The notes beneath the pieces were generated by a model. It made no database searches. It saw only the letters and a list, made by a program, of their open reading frames with translations, and was not told the origin of the DNA. A stretch of 64,000 bases of DNA from Bacteroidota bacterium (lineage in GTDB: Bacteria > Bacteroidota > Bacteroidia > Chitinophagales > Chitinophagaceae), in the NCBI GenBank assembly GCA_018267915.1, contig JAFDXN010000014.1:1-64000 (forward strand), read 5' to 3'. The position numbers were made by a program, and so were the translations under genes. Each line of letters starts with the position of its first letter. Position 1 is the first letter of the stretch. Shown here one piece after another: positions 55,727-64,000 of the stretch.

Positions 55727-58549
55727 ATGTATCTACGTTTACGGTATTTAATATTACTGTTGCTCTTTGCCAGCCTGGGTACAAAGGCGCAAACTGACAA
55801 AAACAAAGGCGTTGTGAAAGGAACGCTACTGAAAACCACCTCAAAACAACCGGCACCGGACATCCAGTTAATCATACCGGAATTAAAGCTTGCTACACTT
55901 TCGGATGCAGAAGGTAAGTTCACATTTAGCGACGTTGCCTACGGTAGTTATAAAATGGTCATCGTCGGCACCTTTGCTACAACAGATACCATTGCGATCA
56001 ATGTGAATGGCGCGGTTTCAGATCTTGGCAACATTAATGTTACTTATAATGACGCCGCACCTCCGCCCGCATCAACGGAAATTCCTACCATTGCAATGGA
56101 CGAGACAAATCTTTCAACTGAGGACGAGGGAATCGCTACACAAAATGTGAGCAGCGTACTCAATTCCGGAAGGGACCCCTTTATCAATGCAATATCCTAT
56201 ACATTCGGCTCATTCTGGTTCCGTCCGCGTGGCTACGACCGTGCCGAACAAGCAGTACTGGTGAATGGTGCGATTATGAACGATGCTGAAACAGGTGATG
56301 CGTTCTGGTCTCAATGGGGCGGCCTGAATGATGTGTTCCGCAGCCGCAGCAATACTTACGGTTTAGAGCCTTCAGAATATGCATATGGAGGCCTTACGGG
56401 TACTACTAACTTTGACGCTACCGCACTCAATCAACGCAAGCAAACGAGGGTATCCTACGCACTTTCGAACCGCACCTACAGAAATCGCCTTATGGTGACA
56501 CATAGCAGTGGCCTTATGAAAAACGGCTGGGCTTATTCATTGTCATTCTCGAAAAGATGGGCAAAAGAAGGCTATGTGCCCGGTACTTTTTACGATGGTT
56601 ATTCTTACTATGCAGCAGTAAGCAAGGTTTATAAAAAGCATCAGTTCAACTTCACGACTTTTGGCACACCTACACGCAGAGGAAAAGCTGCCCCGACGAC
56701 ACAGGAAAGCAACGATCTGGCGGGAACGAATTTTTACAATCCTAACTGGGGATATCAAAACGGAGAAAAGCGTAATGCTAAAGTGAACGAGACCTTCCAG
56801 CCTGCATTTATCCTGAATCACGAATACAAGCCCAATTCCAAAACCAGGTGGTCTACAGCACTGTCATACCAGTTTGGCAAAGTAAAGAATTCAACTTTGG
56901 ACTGGTATAACGCAGCCGACCCAAGACCTGATTATTACCGTTACCTGCCAAGCTATTATAAGTATGGCCCAAAACCAAACGCAGATATCGCCAATGCGAT
57001 CGCCGATCATCTTAAGTCAGATCCGGATCATACCATGCAGATCGATTGGGACCGTATCTATAACACCAACTACATGAATACGGAGACTATACATAATGCG
57101 AACGGGATTACAGGTAATGATGTTACCGGCAAGAGGTCACTATATGTTCTGAGTAATTATGTTGACGATCTGAAAAAATGGGTATTCAATACCAACCTGG
57201 AGCGCCAGATTAACGAACACATTGGCATCTACGGTGGACTTTCTTTCATATCTCAACAAACAGAGAATTACAAACAACTTCAGGACTTGCTGGGTGGTGA
57301 CTTCTATGTAAACCTGAACCAGTTCGCCTCACGTAACCTGGGGACTGGAGTATACACACAAAATAACCTTGATAATCCTAATGGCATTATCCACGAAGGA
57401 GATAAATACGGCTACGATTACATTAAACACCTGAATAAAGGAACTTTCTGGGTACAAAGTGTGATGAAATATAACAAGTTTGACTTCTTCATTTCCGGCA
57501 AGGCTGACTATACTTCTTTCTATCGTGAGGGTCTGTTCCGCAACGGACTCTATCCTACCACTTCCGCCGGAAACAGCGACAAACAAAACTTCCTTACACT
57601 TAACCTGAAAGGCGGCGCCACATATAAAATAAACGGCAGAAATTTCCTTTTCGTAAATGCTGGCATAGGCGCTAACCCGCCGGATATGGAAAACACATTT
57701 GTATCACCGAACATTAGGAATGCCGTAATAGATAATCCTGTTTCTGAAAAATATAAAACGATTGAAGGTGGCTATCTGTTAAAGGCTCCAAGGTGGAATG
57801 CACGCGTTGTTGGTTATGCGACAGACATTACCGATGCAGTAAAACTGCAACGCGCCTATAACAATGATCCCAATTTCCAGAGCTTTACCGATTACGTGAT
57901 ACAAGGTCTCAACATGCGATTCATCGGGATGGAGCTTGCCCTGAACTACAAAGTCACTTCGGCATTTGATGTTACAGGGGTTGCATCTTTATCGCAGGCA
58001 TTCTATACTAACAACCCCAAGGTAAGTGTCTACAGTGAAAATGATACTGTAACAGCAGCAAGCGACGTACATACCCAGTACCTTAGCAACTATAGCCTGG
58101 CAAACGGACCACAATCGGCTTATACGCTGGGCCTCAATTATCGCTCAAAAGACTATTGGTACGCGAGCATGAACTTTAACTACATTGACCGTAACTATAC
58201 AGACGTAGCTCCCGACCGTCGCACAGAACAAGCTGCTGATCTTATACAACCTGGATCGGACCTCTGGCACAAAATATTCGACCAGGAGAAATTGCCTTCA
58301 GTCTTTACTATTGATCTTTATGCAGGCTACTCATGGAAATTGTCAAGATTAAGCCGAAAGCTCGGAAAGAATAGCTTCTTATATATCAATGTGGGAGTAA
58401 ACAACTTGCTGAACAATCAAAAAATCATCAATCTTGGTTTCGAACAGTTGCGCTATGACTTCTCTGCAAACGAACCCAATAAATTTGCTAACAAATATTT
58501 CTATGGCTATGGTACAAACTTCTTTGCCAGCGTAAGCCTCAAATTCTAA
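55727..58549 (+). CDS. TonB-dependent receptor with carboxypeptidase-like regulatory domain
   Basis: About 940 residues from ATG 55727. Signal peptide (YLILLLLFASLGTKAQ), then a carboxypeptidase-like Ig domain (about 30-110; GVVKGTLLKTTSKQPAPDIQ), then a plug with FWFRPRGYDRAEQAVLVNGAIMND and a barrel ending in FASVSLKF, the last strand with terminal Phe. The plug is not fully canonical. The DUF5689 lipoprotein gene follows by 28 nt, probably as an accessory of the same system. Substrate unknown; the neighbourhood suggests nucleic-acid- or phosphate-related uptake. Confidence 0.88.
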   Translation: MYLRLRYLILLLLFASLGTKAQTDKNKGVVKGTLLKTTSKQPAPDIQLIIPELKLATLSDAEGKFTFSDVAYGSYKMVIVGTFATTDTIAINVNGAVSDLGNINVTYNDAAPPPASTEIPTIAMDETNLSTEDEGIATQNVSSVLNSGRDPFINAISYTFGSFWFRPRGYDRAEQAVLVNGAIMNDAETGDAFWSQWGGLNDVFRSRSNTYGLEPSEYAYGGLTGTTNFDATALNQRKQTRVSYALSNRTYRNRLMVTHSSGLMKNGWAYSLSFSKRWAKEGYVPGTFYDGYSYYAAVSKVYKKHQFNFTTFGTPTRRGKAAPTTQESNDLAGTNFYNPNWGYQNGEKRNAKVNETFQPAFILNHEYKPNSKTRWSTALSYQFGKVKNSTLDWYNAADPRPDYYRYLPSYYKYGPKPNADIANAIADHLKSDPDHTMQIDWDRIYNTNYMNTETIHNANGITGNDVTGKRSLYVLSNYVDDLKKWVFNTNLERQINEHIGIYGGLSFISQQTENYKQLQDLLGGDFYVNLNQFASRNLGTGVYTQNNLDNPNGIIHEGDKYGYDYIKHLNKGTFWVQSVMKYNKFDFFISGKADYTSFYREGLFRNGLYPTTSAGNSDKQNFLTLNLKGGATYKINGRNFLFVNAGIGANPPDMENTFVSPNIRNAVIDNPVSEKYKTIEGGYLLKAPRWNARVVGYATDITDAVKLQRAYNNDPNFQSFTDYVIQGLNMRFIGMELALNYKVTSAFDVTGVASLSQAFYTNNPKVSVYSENDTVTAASDVHTQYLSNYSLANGPQSAYTLGLNYRSKDYWYASMNFNYIDRNYTDVAPDRRTEQAADLIQPGSDLWHKIFDQEKLPSVFTIDLYAGYSWKLSRLSRKLGKNSFLYINVGVNNLLNNQKIINLGFEQLRYDFSANEPNKFANKYFYGYGTNFFASVSLKF

Positions 58550-58577
58550 ACAATTAAAAACATTATAAAACAACGAT

Positions 58578-60020
58578 ATGAAAAATCTACGTTTTGCACT
58601 CGGAATGTTACTTATAGGTGCAGTCACGCTTACTTCTTGCCTGAAGAAGAATTACGATGGACCGCCCGATACCAGCGGCTACGATCCTCATCTCGCTACA
58701 AATATGACATTGCTTCAGGCGAGCAAAATGGGTACCACACTTGGCGGCAATGTAAAGATCACCAACGACTCTACCGTTTGGGGTATAGTAGTTGCCGATG
58801 ACCGTTCAGGCAATCTCTATAAACAGATCGTGATACAAGATTCTACAGGTGGCATTGCCCTGATGATTGACGCATACGACCTTTATGGCGATTACCCGGT
58901 TGGACGCAAGGTTTATGTAAAATTAAAAGGCCTGTATATTGGCAACTATGGTGGCCTTCCGCAAATCGGCTATGCTGTGGACAACACAGGCTCGCTGGTG
59001 CAGATACCCGCCAGCCTTGCAGATAAATACATCGTAAAGGGCAATATTAACAATCCCGTAGTACCTAAAAAGATTACCATGGCTCAAGCATCGGGATATG
59101 ACGCGACTCTCCTGAATACACTTGTCAGTATCGATAGTGTTGAATTTGTAGCTGCATCTGCGGGGATCAGCCCTTTTGCTCAGCCTTCATCAATATCCTC
59201 CGGTACCGATGTGTATATTGAAGACTGTAGCGGAACGCAACTCGATATACGTACCAGCGGGTATGCAAATTTCGCTTCTTACCTTGTACCCTCGGGTAAA
59301 GGCACGATTACGGGTATTTATACTGTTTACAAAACAACAAGTAAAACAACCCCGCAACTGGTAATTCGTGATACGAGCGACGCAAAGCTTTACGGCCCAC
59401 GTTGCAGCGGCAGTCAGGCTCCACAGTTTGTGAGTATCGATAGCATACGCCACTTATACGCAGGCAGCGATGTAATGCTGGGTTCATACAAGATCAAGGG
59501 CGTTGTGGTTTCCGACAATGCGAGCGGCAACTTCGGCACAAATAACAAGACATTATATATCCAGGACGGCAACAGGGGGATATCGGTATTCTTTAACCAG
59601 GCACATAGCTTTTCCCTTGGCGACTCGCTCAATATCGTGATTGCAGGCGGTACACTTACCAGCTACAATGGGGTGCTTGAGATAAAAAGCGTAGCCGTAT
59701 CGAGTGCCATAAAAGTTGGGACAGGCACAATCGTTCCGCGCCAGGTTACTATTTCGGAGATCAACACCCACTATAGCGATTACGAAGGGACAATCGTCAA
59801 GATCGTGAACGCCACGATTTCAGGTGGCACCACCTACGGCGATAACGCAGGCAATAAAACATTAACTGATGCAAGTGGCACAATAACTCTATACACAGCA
59901 AGTGCAGCCTCATTTGCCGGTTCAACAATACCTTCAGGTTCCCATACCGTTACTGGCCTGATAAACGAGTATAATACTACCCATCAGATCCAGTTACGCA
60001 GTCTCAACGACGTGCAATAG
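58578..60020 (+). CDS. DUF5689 lipoprotein
   Basis: 480 residues. Lipobox TLTSC (Cys21), then DUF5689 modules: VWGIVVADDRSGNLYKQIVIQDSTGGIAL (about 65-95), a second related half with KGVVVSDNASGNFGTNNKTLYIQDGNRGI (about 305-335), and a final OB-like strand set (ISEINTHYSDYEGTIVKIVNA). DUF5689 is usually next to SusC-like or nuclease genes in Bacteroidota, and is predicted to be surface-exposed with an OB-fold. It ends in a perfect 13-bp hairpin at 60047. Confidence 0.85.
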   Translation: MKNLRFALGMLLIGAVTLTSCLKKNYDGPPDTSGYDPHLATNMTLLQASKMGTTLGGNVKITNDSTVWGIVVADDRSGNLYKQIVIQDSTGGIALMIDAYDLYGDYPVGRKVYVKLKGLYIGNYGGLPQIGYAVDNTGSLVQIPASLADKYIVKGNINNPVVPKKITMAQASGYDATLLNTLVSIDSVEFVAASAGISPFAQPSSISSGTDVYIEDCSGTQLDIRTSGYANFASYLVPSGKGTITGIYTVYKTTSKTTPQLVIRDTSDAKLYGPRCSGSQAPQFVSIDSIRHLYAGSDVMLGSYKIKGVVVSDNASGNFGTNNKTLYIQDGNRGISVFFNQAHSFSLGDSLNIVIAGGTLTSYNGVLEIKSVAVSSAIKVGTGTIVPRQVTISEINTHYSDYEGTIVKIVNATISGGTTYGDNAGNKTLTDASGTITLYTASAASFAGSTIPSGSHTVTGLINEYNTTHQIQLRSLNDVQ

Positions 60021-60046
60021 TCGGCCCGGGATTATTTAAAATACGT

Positions 60047-60074
60047 AAAGCCCTCGCTGCACAGCGAGGGCTTT
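60047..60074 (+). terminator. Terminator after the DUF5689 gene
   Basis: AAAGCCCTCGCTG (60047-60059) / CAGCGAGGGCTTT (60062-60074), 2-nt loop, followed by GGTTTT. Confidence 0.82.
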
Positions 60075-60177
60075 GGTTTTCAGCCGTGCTGCGATGCACC
60101 TTAATAATTTCTTAACCCCCTCTCTGGGTAATACCAAAAAATACCCCGAAATTTGCCAGACCAAAAAAAAGACGCTT

Positions 60178-61164
60178 ATGAAAAAACTATTTTTACTCCT
60201 GACTGCAGCAGCCGGCATAACGACGGCCCAGGCCCAGATCAACGTTACCTCAGCAAATTTTACCTATACCCAGGACTTCAACACCCTGGATAATAGCACC
60301 ACTAACAGCTCTAACCTGCCAACAGGCTGGGCGATCAAAGAAGTGGGTACCAGCGCAAGCGCTAATAACATGTACCGTTCAGGCGCCGGAACATCCAATG
60401 CCGGTGACGTGTATAGCTTTGGCGACTCGGCAAGCACGGAGCGTGCATTGGGTTCAGTAGCTTCAGGTACAAACGCACCCAGCTTTGGCGCCATGTTCAT
60501 GAATACTTCTACCGACACAATAGGCAAATTTGTGATCTCTCACAAAGTAGAACAATGGCGCGCCGGTGATACCCTCAGCAAATCTGATACCACTTACTTC
60601 TATTACAGCACTACAGCTGATAGCGTAGGCGATACAGTGGCAGCAAATTGGACAGAAGTACCAAGCCTTATGCTCCACTCACCTACCCCCGTTTCTACTT
60701 CACCATCGGGTAACGCCCTTAATGGCAATGCAAGCGGCAATAACTACAATGCCATGGACTCTGTTACAGTTACCGTACTGCCCGGTCAGCACCTGATCAT
60801 TAAGTGGGTGGATAAAAACTGTACTGGCAGTGACGATGGCCTTGCGATCGATGACCTGAGCATTGTGTTTAAAGGTACCGGTCCCGTAAGTGTTGCAAAC
60901 ACTACAAAGATCCAATTGCCCCTTTCAATATTAGGCAATGCAACAGCCAACAACATGACCATTGGCTTTACTGCTGCTGAAGCTGGAAAATACCAGGTAG
61001 AAGTACTCGACCTTACCGGCCGCACACTGCATACCGAAAGCATCAATGCAGTAACCGGCGCTCAACGCTATACTGTGAACGGCATGAACCTCGCAAGCGG
61101 TTTATATATCGTTAAGCTTTCAAACGCTAACACAGTGGGCGTTACAAAAGTTACTATTCAGTAA
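60178..61164 (+). CDS. T9SS-secreted protein, unrecognised domain
   Basis: About 328 residues from ATG 60178 (longest frame reaches back to 60073). Signal peptide KKLFLLLTAAAGITTAQAQ; then a Ser/Thr/Asn-rich beta-sandwich (NVTSANFTYTQDFNTLDN, DDGLAIDDLSIVFKG) of the type often seen in nuclease-associated exported proteins; then a type A sorting domain (VLDLTGRTLHTESINA, GLYIVKLSNANTVGVTKVTIQ). Function unknown. Followed by a terminator. Confidence 0.8.
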   Translation: MKKLFLLLTAAAGITTAQAQINVTSANFTYTQDFNTLDNSTTNSSNLPTGWAIKEVGTSASANNMYRSGAGTSNAGDVYSFGDSASTERALGSVASGTNAPSFGAMFMNTSTDTIGKFVISHKVEQWRAGDTLSKSDTTYFYYSTTADSVGDTVAANWTEVPSLMLHSPTPVSTSPSGNALNGNASGNNYNAMDSVTVTVLPGQHLIIKWVDKNCTGSDDGLAIDDLSIVFKGTGPVSVANTTKIQLPLSILGNATANNMTIGFTAAEAGKYQVEVLDLTGRTLHTESINAVTGAQRYTVNGMNLASGLYIVKLSNANTVGVTKVTIQ

Positions 61165-61182
61165 TCATATTTTGATATCGTT

Positions 61183-61211
61183 AAAAGGCCTGCGCAATGC
61201 AGGCCTTTTTT
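61183..61211 (+). terminator. Terminator after the T9SS protein gene
   Basis: AAAAGGCCTGC-GCAAT-GCAGGCCTTTT followed by TT. Confidence 0.87.
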
Positions 61212-61286
61212 GTTTACAGGCTTTTTAAATTTCGCCAGTTAATACAGGCGTAACATTCGCTTAATAATAAGGTAACCCCTTCGGAA

Positions 61287-61294
61287 TACTTTTG
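61287..61294 (+). promoter_or_regulatory. -7 element TACTTTTG of the SdiA-regulated/porin operon
   Basis: TAnnTTTG match 27 nt upstream of ATG 61321. A palindrome CGGTCT-GA-AGACCG (61299-61312) lies between the box and the start codon and may affect translation or act as an operator. Confidence 0.6.
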
Positions 61295-61320
61295 GGCCCG
61301 GTCTGAAGACCGTCTCCCTC

Positions 61321-62049
61321 ATGAGATATACAAGGGCCTCTCTCTTACTGCTTTCGGTATTATTACTTTCTTTCAAGGGAAAGCGTGATCATTCGTCGAG
61401 GCTAACCCCGCAAGACTGGCATACACTCCGGCACATCCCCGAACCGTCAGATATCGTATATGACAGTATTAACGGCCGCTGCTTCATTGTAAGCGATCAT
61501 GGCATCCTTTACGAATGTGCGGCAGACTGCAGCATGATTAATAAAGCTAACAAGGAGGGAATGGACTTTGAAGGTGTAGAGGTGAAAGACGGCTTTATTT
61601 ATGTGTCCGATGAGACACCGCGCAAAGTCTACAAATACCGCGAAAGCGACCTGGGACTCGAGCAGGTTTACAGCGTCTCTTATGCCGGTCCTATGAATAA
61701 AGCTTTCGAATCGATCGCATACAATCAGAAGAAACACTGCTTCTTAATGGTAACCCAGCAGCCGGCTGTCATCTATGAGTATGATGAAAATTTCCACTTG
61801 CTAAACAAAATAGCTTTCCATGATGCGGGCGACATCTCATCCGCAAGATGGTACAACGGGTCTATCTATCTGCTTAGTAGCAAGTCAGATGAGATCTTTA
61901 AGTGCGATCCTGTGGACTACCATGTTCTGTGCACTTATAAACTGGATATCATCAACCCCGAAGGACTAGCATTTGATACCGCTGGCAAGCTAGTGGTTAC
62001 TTCAGACGACCTGCAACGCATTTATTTCTTCAATAGCCTACCAAGATAA
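61321..62049 (+). CDS. SdiA-regulated-type beta-propeller protein, exported
   Basis: 242 residues: a signal peptide (ASLLLLSVLLLSFKGKR), then a beta-propeller matching the SdiA-regulated family (PF06977-like): EPSDIVYDSINGRCFIVSD, DFEGVEVKDGFIYVSDE, KAFESIAYNQKKHCFLMV and NPEGLAFDTAGKLVVTSDD. First gene of a plus-strand unit; the porin gene follows by 4 nt. In E. coli this family was noticed downstream of SdiA control, but it has no established activity. Confidence 0.83.
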   Translation: MRYTRASLLLLSVLLLSFKGKRDHSSRLTPQDWHTLRHIPEPSDIVYDSINGRCFIVSDHGILYECAADCSMINKANKEGMDFEGVEVKDGFIYVSDETPRKVYKYRESDLGLEQVYSVSYAGPMNKAFESIAYNQKKHCFLMVTQQPAVIYEYDENFHLLNKIAFHDAGDISSARWYNGSIYLLSSKSDEIFKCDPVDYHVLCTYKLDIINPEGLAFDTAGKLVVTSDDLQRIYFFNSLPR

Positions 62050-62053
62050 AAAG

Positions 62054-63283
62054 ATGAAAAAATTAGTATTCTTAACCATTACCGCACTGGCAATCGCCAG
62101 CAATTCTTTTGCCCAATTCTCGGAATTCCGTAATGAAGAGGCGCCCTCGAACTTTACGCTTAACTCAGAGAATAATATTTTACAGATCAGCGGGCGCGTG
62201 GCTGCATACTATCAGCACCGCATTATGAAAACAGGACAAACCAACCTGTCGCACAATGGTTTTGTGCCTAAAGATGCGGACCTGGATATCCTTGGCACCA
62301 CGAAATCGAAATTTGTATACGAGATCCAGTTCAGCTTGCTCGACCTCGCCAACGCAGCCGTAAGCCAAAACACCGCCGACCCCGCTGCACCGGGCATCAA
62401 AGCTGCCTACGTCTCCTACGAAGGTAAAGCCCTGCCCTTTCACATTAAGCTTGGCTACGATAAGGTCCCCTACTCACAAGGCTCGCTCAACGATGCGTAC
62501 AGCACGCCCATGTGGAGCCATGCCAATCTTTTTGGGGGTGATTTCTACTCGCGCCGCGACCTTGGACTTACGCTTAGCAAAAGCCTATGGCAAAAACGCA
62601 TCCATATCTATGGCGGTATATACAGCGGCCTGGGTGAAAACGTATTTGAATACGGCAATGACGCCAGCGGTCGCCCGGAGTATATTGGCAGGATCGACTT
62701 CGCCTACCCCGGCCGCTACAAATACGATGTAATAGATGAAGACCAAACACCTAAACCGACATTTCGCGTGGGTGTAAACGCACGTTACACCAACAAAACA
62801 CAACCGGTTGGCCGCTCTTTATCTTCCGATGTGCCCGATGTCGCCGGACCCTATGGACTGCGGATCGTGAACGGCAAGAAGTTAGTGTATGGCGCTGATT
62901 TCACGGCAAAGTACAAGGGCTTTTCAATTCTTTTTGAAACCGATATGATCAACATCCAACCTGCCGACAGCACAGACCCGCTATATGAAGCCACATCCAC
63001 GACATTCAATAATAAGGTGGTGCACGCCGGTGGTTTCGTCACTGGCGCCAGCTATGACTGGAAAAAGATACATTCGGTTTTTTCGGTTAACTACGAGAAC
63101 ATCAATGCCAACGACCTTATTAAAGGTCGCCAGGAGTGGCTATATATCGGCTACGCCTATACGGTCAATAGCTTCAATTCCGTATTCAAGATAGAATACT
63201 ACAAGCCAATGACTGAAGATGGCGCATCGAATCCATTAAAATACACCGATCAGATAAGAATAGGTTACCAGGTTATTTTCTAA
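62054..63283 (+). CDS. OprO/OprP-like phosphate-selective porin
   Basis: 409 residues. Signal peptide MKKLVFLTITALAIASNSFAQ, then a 16-strand barrel typical of the Porin_O_P family: EIQFSLLDLANAAV, DFYSRRDLGLTLSKSLW, KRIHIYGGIYSGLGENV, and IRIGYQVIF as C-terminal strand. Family members take up phosphate, pyrophosphate or other anions. Starts 4 nt after the SdiA-regulated gene and is followed by a lipoprotein gene 29 nt on, so the three probably form one operon. The phosphate assignment is by family only. Confidence 0.85.
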   Translation: MKKLVFLTITALAIASNSFAQFSEFRNEEAPSNFTLNSENNILQISGRVAAYYQHRIMKTGQTNLSHNGFVPKDADLDILGTTKSKFVYEIQFSLLDLANAAVSQNTADPAAPGIKAAYVSYEGKALPFHIKLGYDKVPYSQGSLNDAYSTPMWSHANLFGGDFYSRRDLGLTLSKSLWQKRIHIYGGIYSGLGENVFEYGNDASGRPEYIGRIDFAYPGRYKYDVIDEDQTPKPTFRVGVNARYTNKTQPVGRSLSSDVPDVAGPYGLRIVNGKKLVYGADFTAKYKGFSILFETDMINIQPADSTDPLYEATSTTFNNKVVHAGGFVTGASYDWKKIHSVFSVNYENINANDLIKGRQEWLYIGYAYTVNSFNSVFKIEYYKPMTEDGASNPLKYTDQIRIGYQVIF

Positions 63284-63312
63284 GTCATTAACACACTCAA
63301 CAGACAATAGCA

Positions 63313-63930
63313 ATGAAACGCTTAATAATATTATGTACTGCCACAGCGGCAATATTGGCCTCTTGCGTGAAAGACAGGATACAGCCGCCGGTGTCAAATG
63401 TGATCAACACCGCAGGAGACTCGCTTATTTATTTTTGGGATTTTAACGTGGAAGACTCCGCAGATCGTAGTCCTGCCTTCAATGCCGGTAGCGCTGCAGC
63501 CACTTATCGTTATCATTCTTCCTCTATCGACTTCACAACCGGGTCCGGCGTTAACCTACGGCCCGGCTTTGATACCGGGTCCTGCCTGCGCGTTCGCAAC
63601 CCATCCGATTCGGTGGTATTTGTAATGCCTACAACCGGCTATAAAGATGTGGTCATGCAATTTGCCGAACAACGTACCAACAGCGGCCCGTCTATAAACG
63701 CTGTATACTATACTACTGACGGCATAAACTACATCAGTACCGCCATTAGTGGTGTCAATACCTACACTGTAGACACTACATTTGGCCTCCATGCCTTCAA
63801 TTTCGCATCCGACGCCAATACAAACAATAATCCGAAATTTGCCGTAAAGATCGTGTTCACCAACAACAATACGGGGACATCAGGCAACGACCGTTTCGAT
63901 AACGTGAGCCTTGAAGGGATAAAAGAGTAA
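63313..63930 (+). CDS. Lipoprotein of unknown function in the porin operon
   Basis: 205 residues, lipobox AILASC. The mature part is a beta-sandwich (SLIYFWDFNVEDSADRSPAF, DVVMQFAEQRTNSGPSINAVYYTTDGINY, KFAVKIVFTNNNTGTSGNDRFDNVSLEG), the kind of jelly-roll domain found in surface-processing proteins. It resembles the domain in the T9SS protein at 60178. Probably a partner of the porin at the cell surface. Confidence 0.7.
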   Translation: MKRLIILCTATAAILASCVKDRIQPPVSNVINTAGDSLIYFWDFNVEDSADRSPAFNAGSAAATYRYHSSSIDFTTGSGVNLRPGFDTGSCLRVRNPSDSVVFVMPTTGYKDVVMQFAEQRTNSGPSINAVYYTTDGINYISTAISGVNTYTVDTTFGLHAFNFASDANTNNNPKFAVKIVFTNNNTGTSGNDRFDNVSLEGIKE

Positions 63931-63936
63931 TTGCCA

Positions 63937-64000
63937 ATGCTTAGACACCTGAAATGCGGCCTGCTTGCGGCCTTGTCCGTGCTCAACAGCCTCCATGCAA
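63937..64000 (+). CDS. Start of an exported protein, cut by the window end
   Basis: ATG 63937, 6 nt after the previous stop, opens MLRHLKCGLLAALSVLNSLHA, a signal peptide. It continues the same plus-strand operon. Nothing further can be said. Confidence 0.6.
   Translation, partial: MLRHLKCGLLAALSVLNSLHA

Overview
The window looks like a chromosomal segment of a Bacteroidota bacterium, most likely of the Chitinophagaceae type (an inference from gene content, not a placement). Evidence: at least 17 copies of the Bacteroidota sigma -7 element TAnnTTTG upstream of genes; six proteins ending in type IX secretion (T9SS) type A sorting domains; a lipoprotein-type TamA homologue (TamL); many short lipoproteins; a TonB-dependent receptor with an N-terminal carboxypeptidase-like domain; and DUF4412, DUF4397, DUF4476 and DUF5689 proteins. 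There are no rRNA or tRNA genes and no prophage or CRISPR array.

Layout. 1-510 is a tandem array of a 71-bp unit with two hairpins per unit. 0.56-16.7 kb is mostly housekeeping: methyltransferase, PAP2 phosphatase, DUF4476 protein, TrmH-type rRNA methylase, TamL, arginase, ValS, an Nramp transporter fused to a universal stress domain, FkbM methyltransferase, Bax-inhibitor-1 protein, small lipoproteins and a cysteine desulfurase. 16.7-21.7 kb is an accessory island: a DUF4160/DUF2442 pair, a C-terminal remnant of a secreted protein, a REP-associated tyrosine transposase flanked by its REP palindromes, two tandem NHL beta-propeller proteins, and a dispersed element whose stem differs between two copies but keeps its base pairing. 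21.7-29 kb returns to core genes: dnaB and pheT, divergent around a 420-bp gap holding DnaA-box-like sequences, then a DUF6452/DUF6048-like pair and a DUF58 protein.

29-41.7 kb carries envelope and metabolic genes: DUF4412, META, a secreted cytochrome c / copper monooxygenase-like protein, a VOC protein, a Tat-exported short-chain reductase, an orphan carbamoyltransferase, a repeat-rich T9SS substrate, formimidoylglutamase coupled to a DUF885 metalloprotease, and a bacilliredoxin. 41.8-51.7 kb is one 9.84-kb gene for a 3279-residue secreted protein with 28 copies of an approximately 87-residue domain. 52-64 kb holds an Omp85 barrel, a MarR-YceI unit with a palindromic operator, a secreted nuclease/phosphatase, and a plus-strand series (TonB receptor, DUF5689 lipoprotein, T9SS protein, SdiA-regulated propeller, OprO/P-like porin, lipoprotein and a cut-off exported protein) that looks like an outer-membrane uptake and surface-processing locus.

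Points most worth following: the covarying dispersed element, the transposase with its REPs, the giant 28-repeat protein, the DtxR-type operator in the metal-transporter promoter, the MarR operator, and a short coding-like ORF at 10.7-10.9 kb. Starts were moved downstream where a TAnnTTTG element or a signal peptide showed that the longest ORF was too long.
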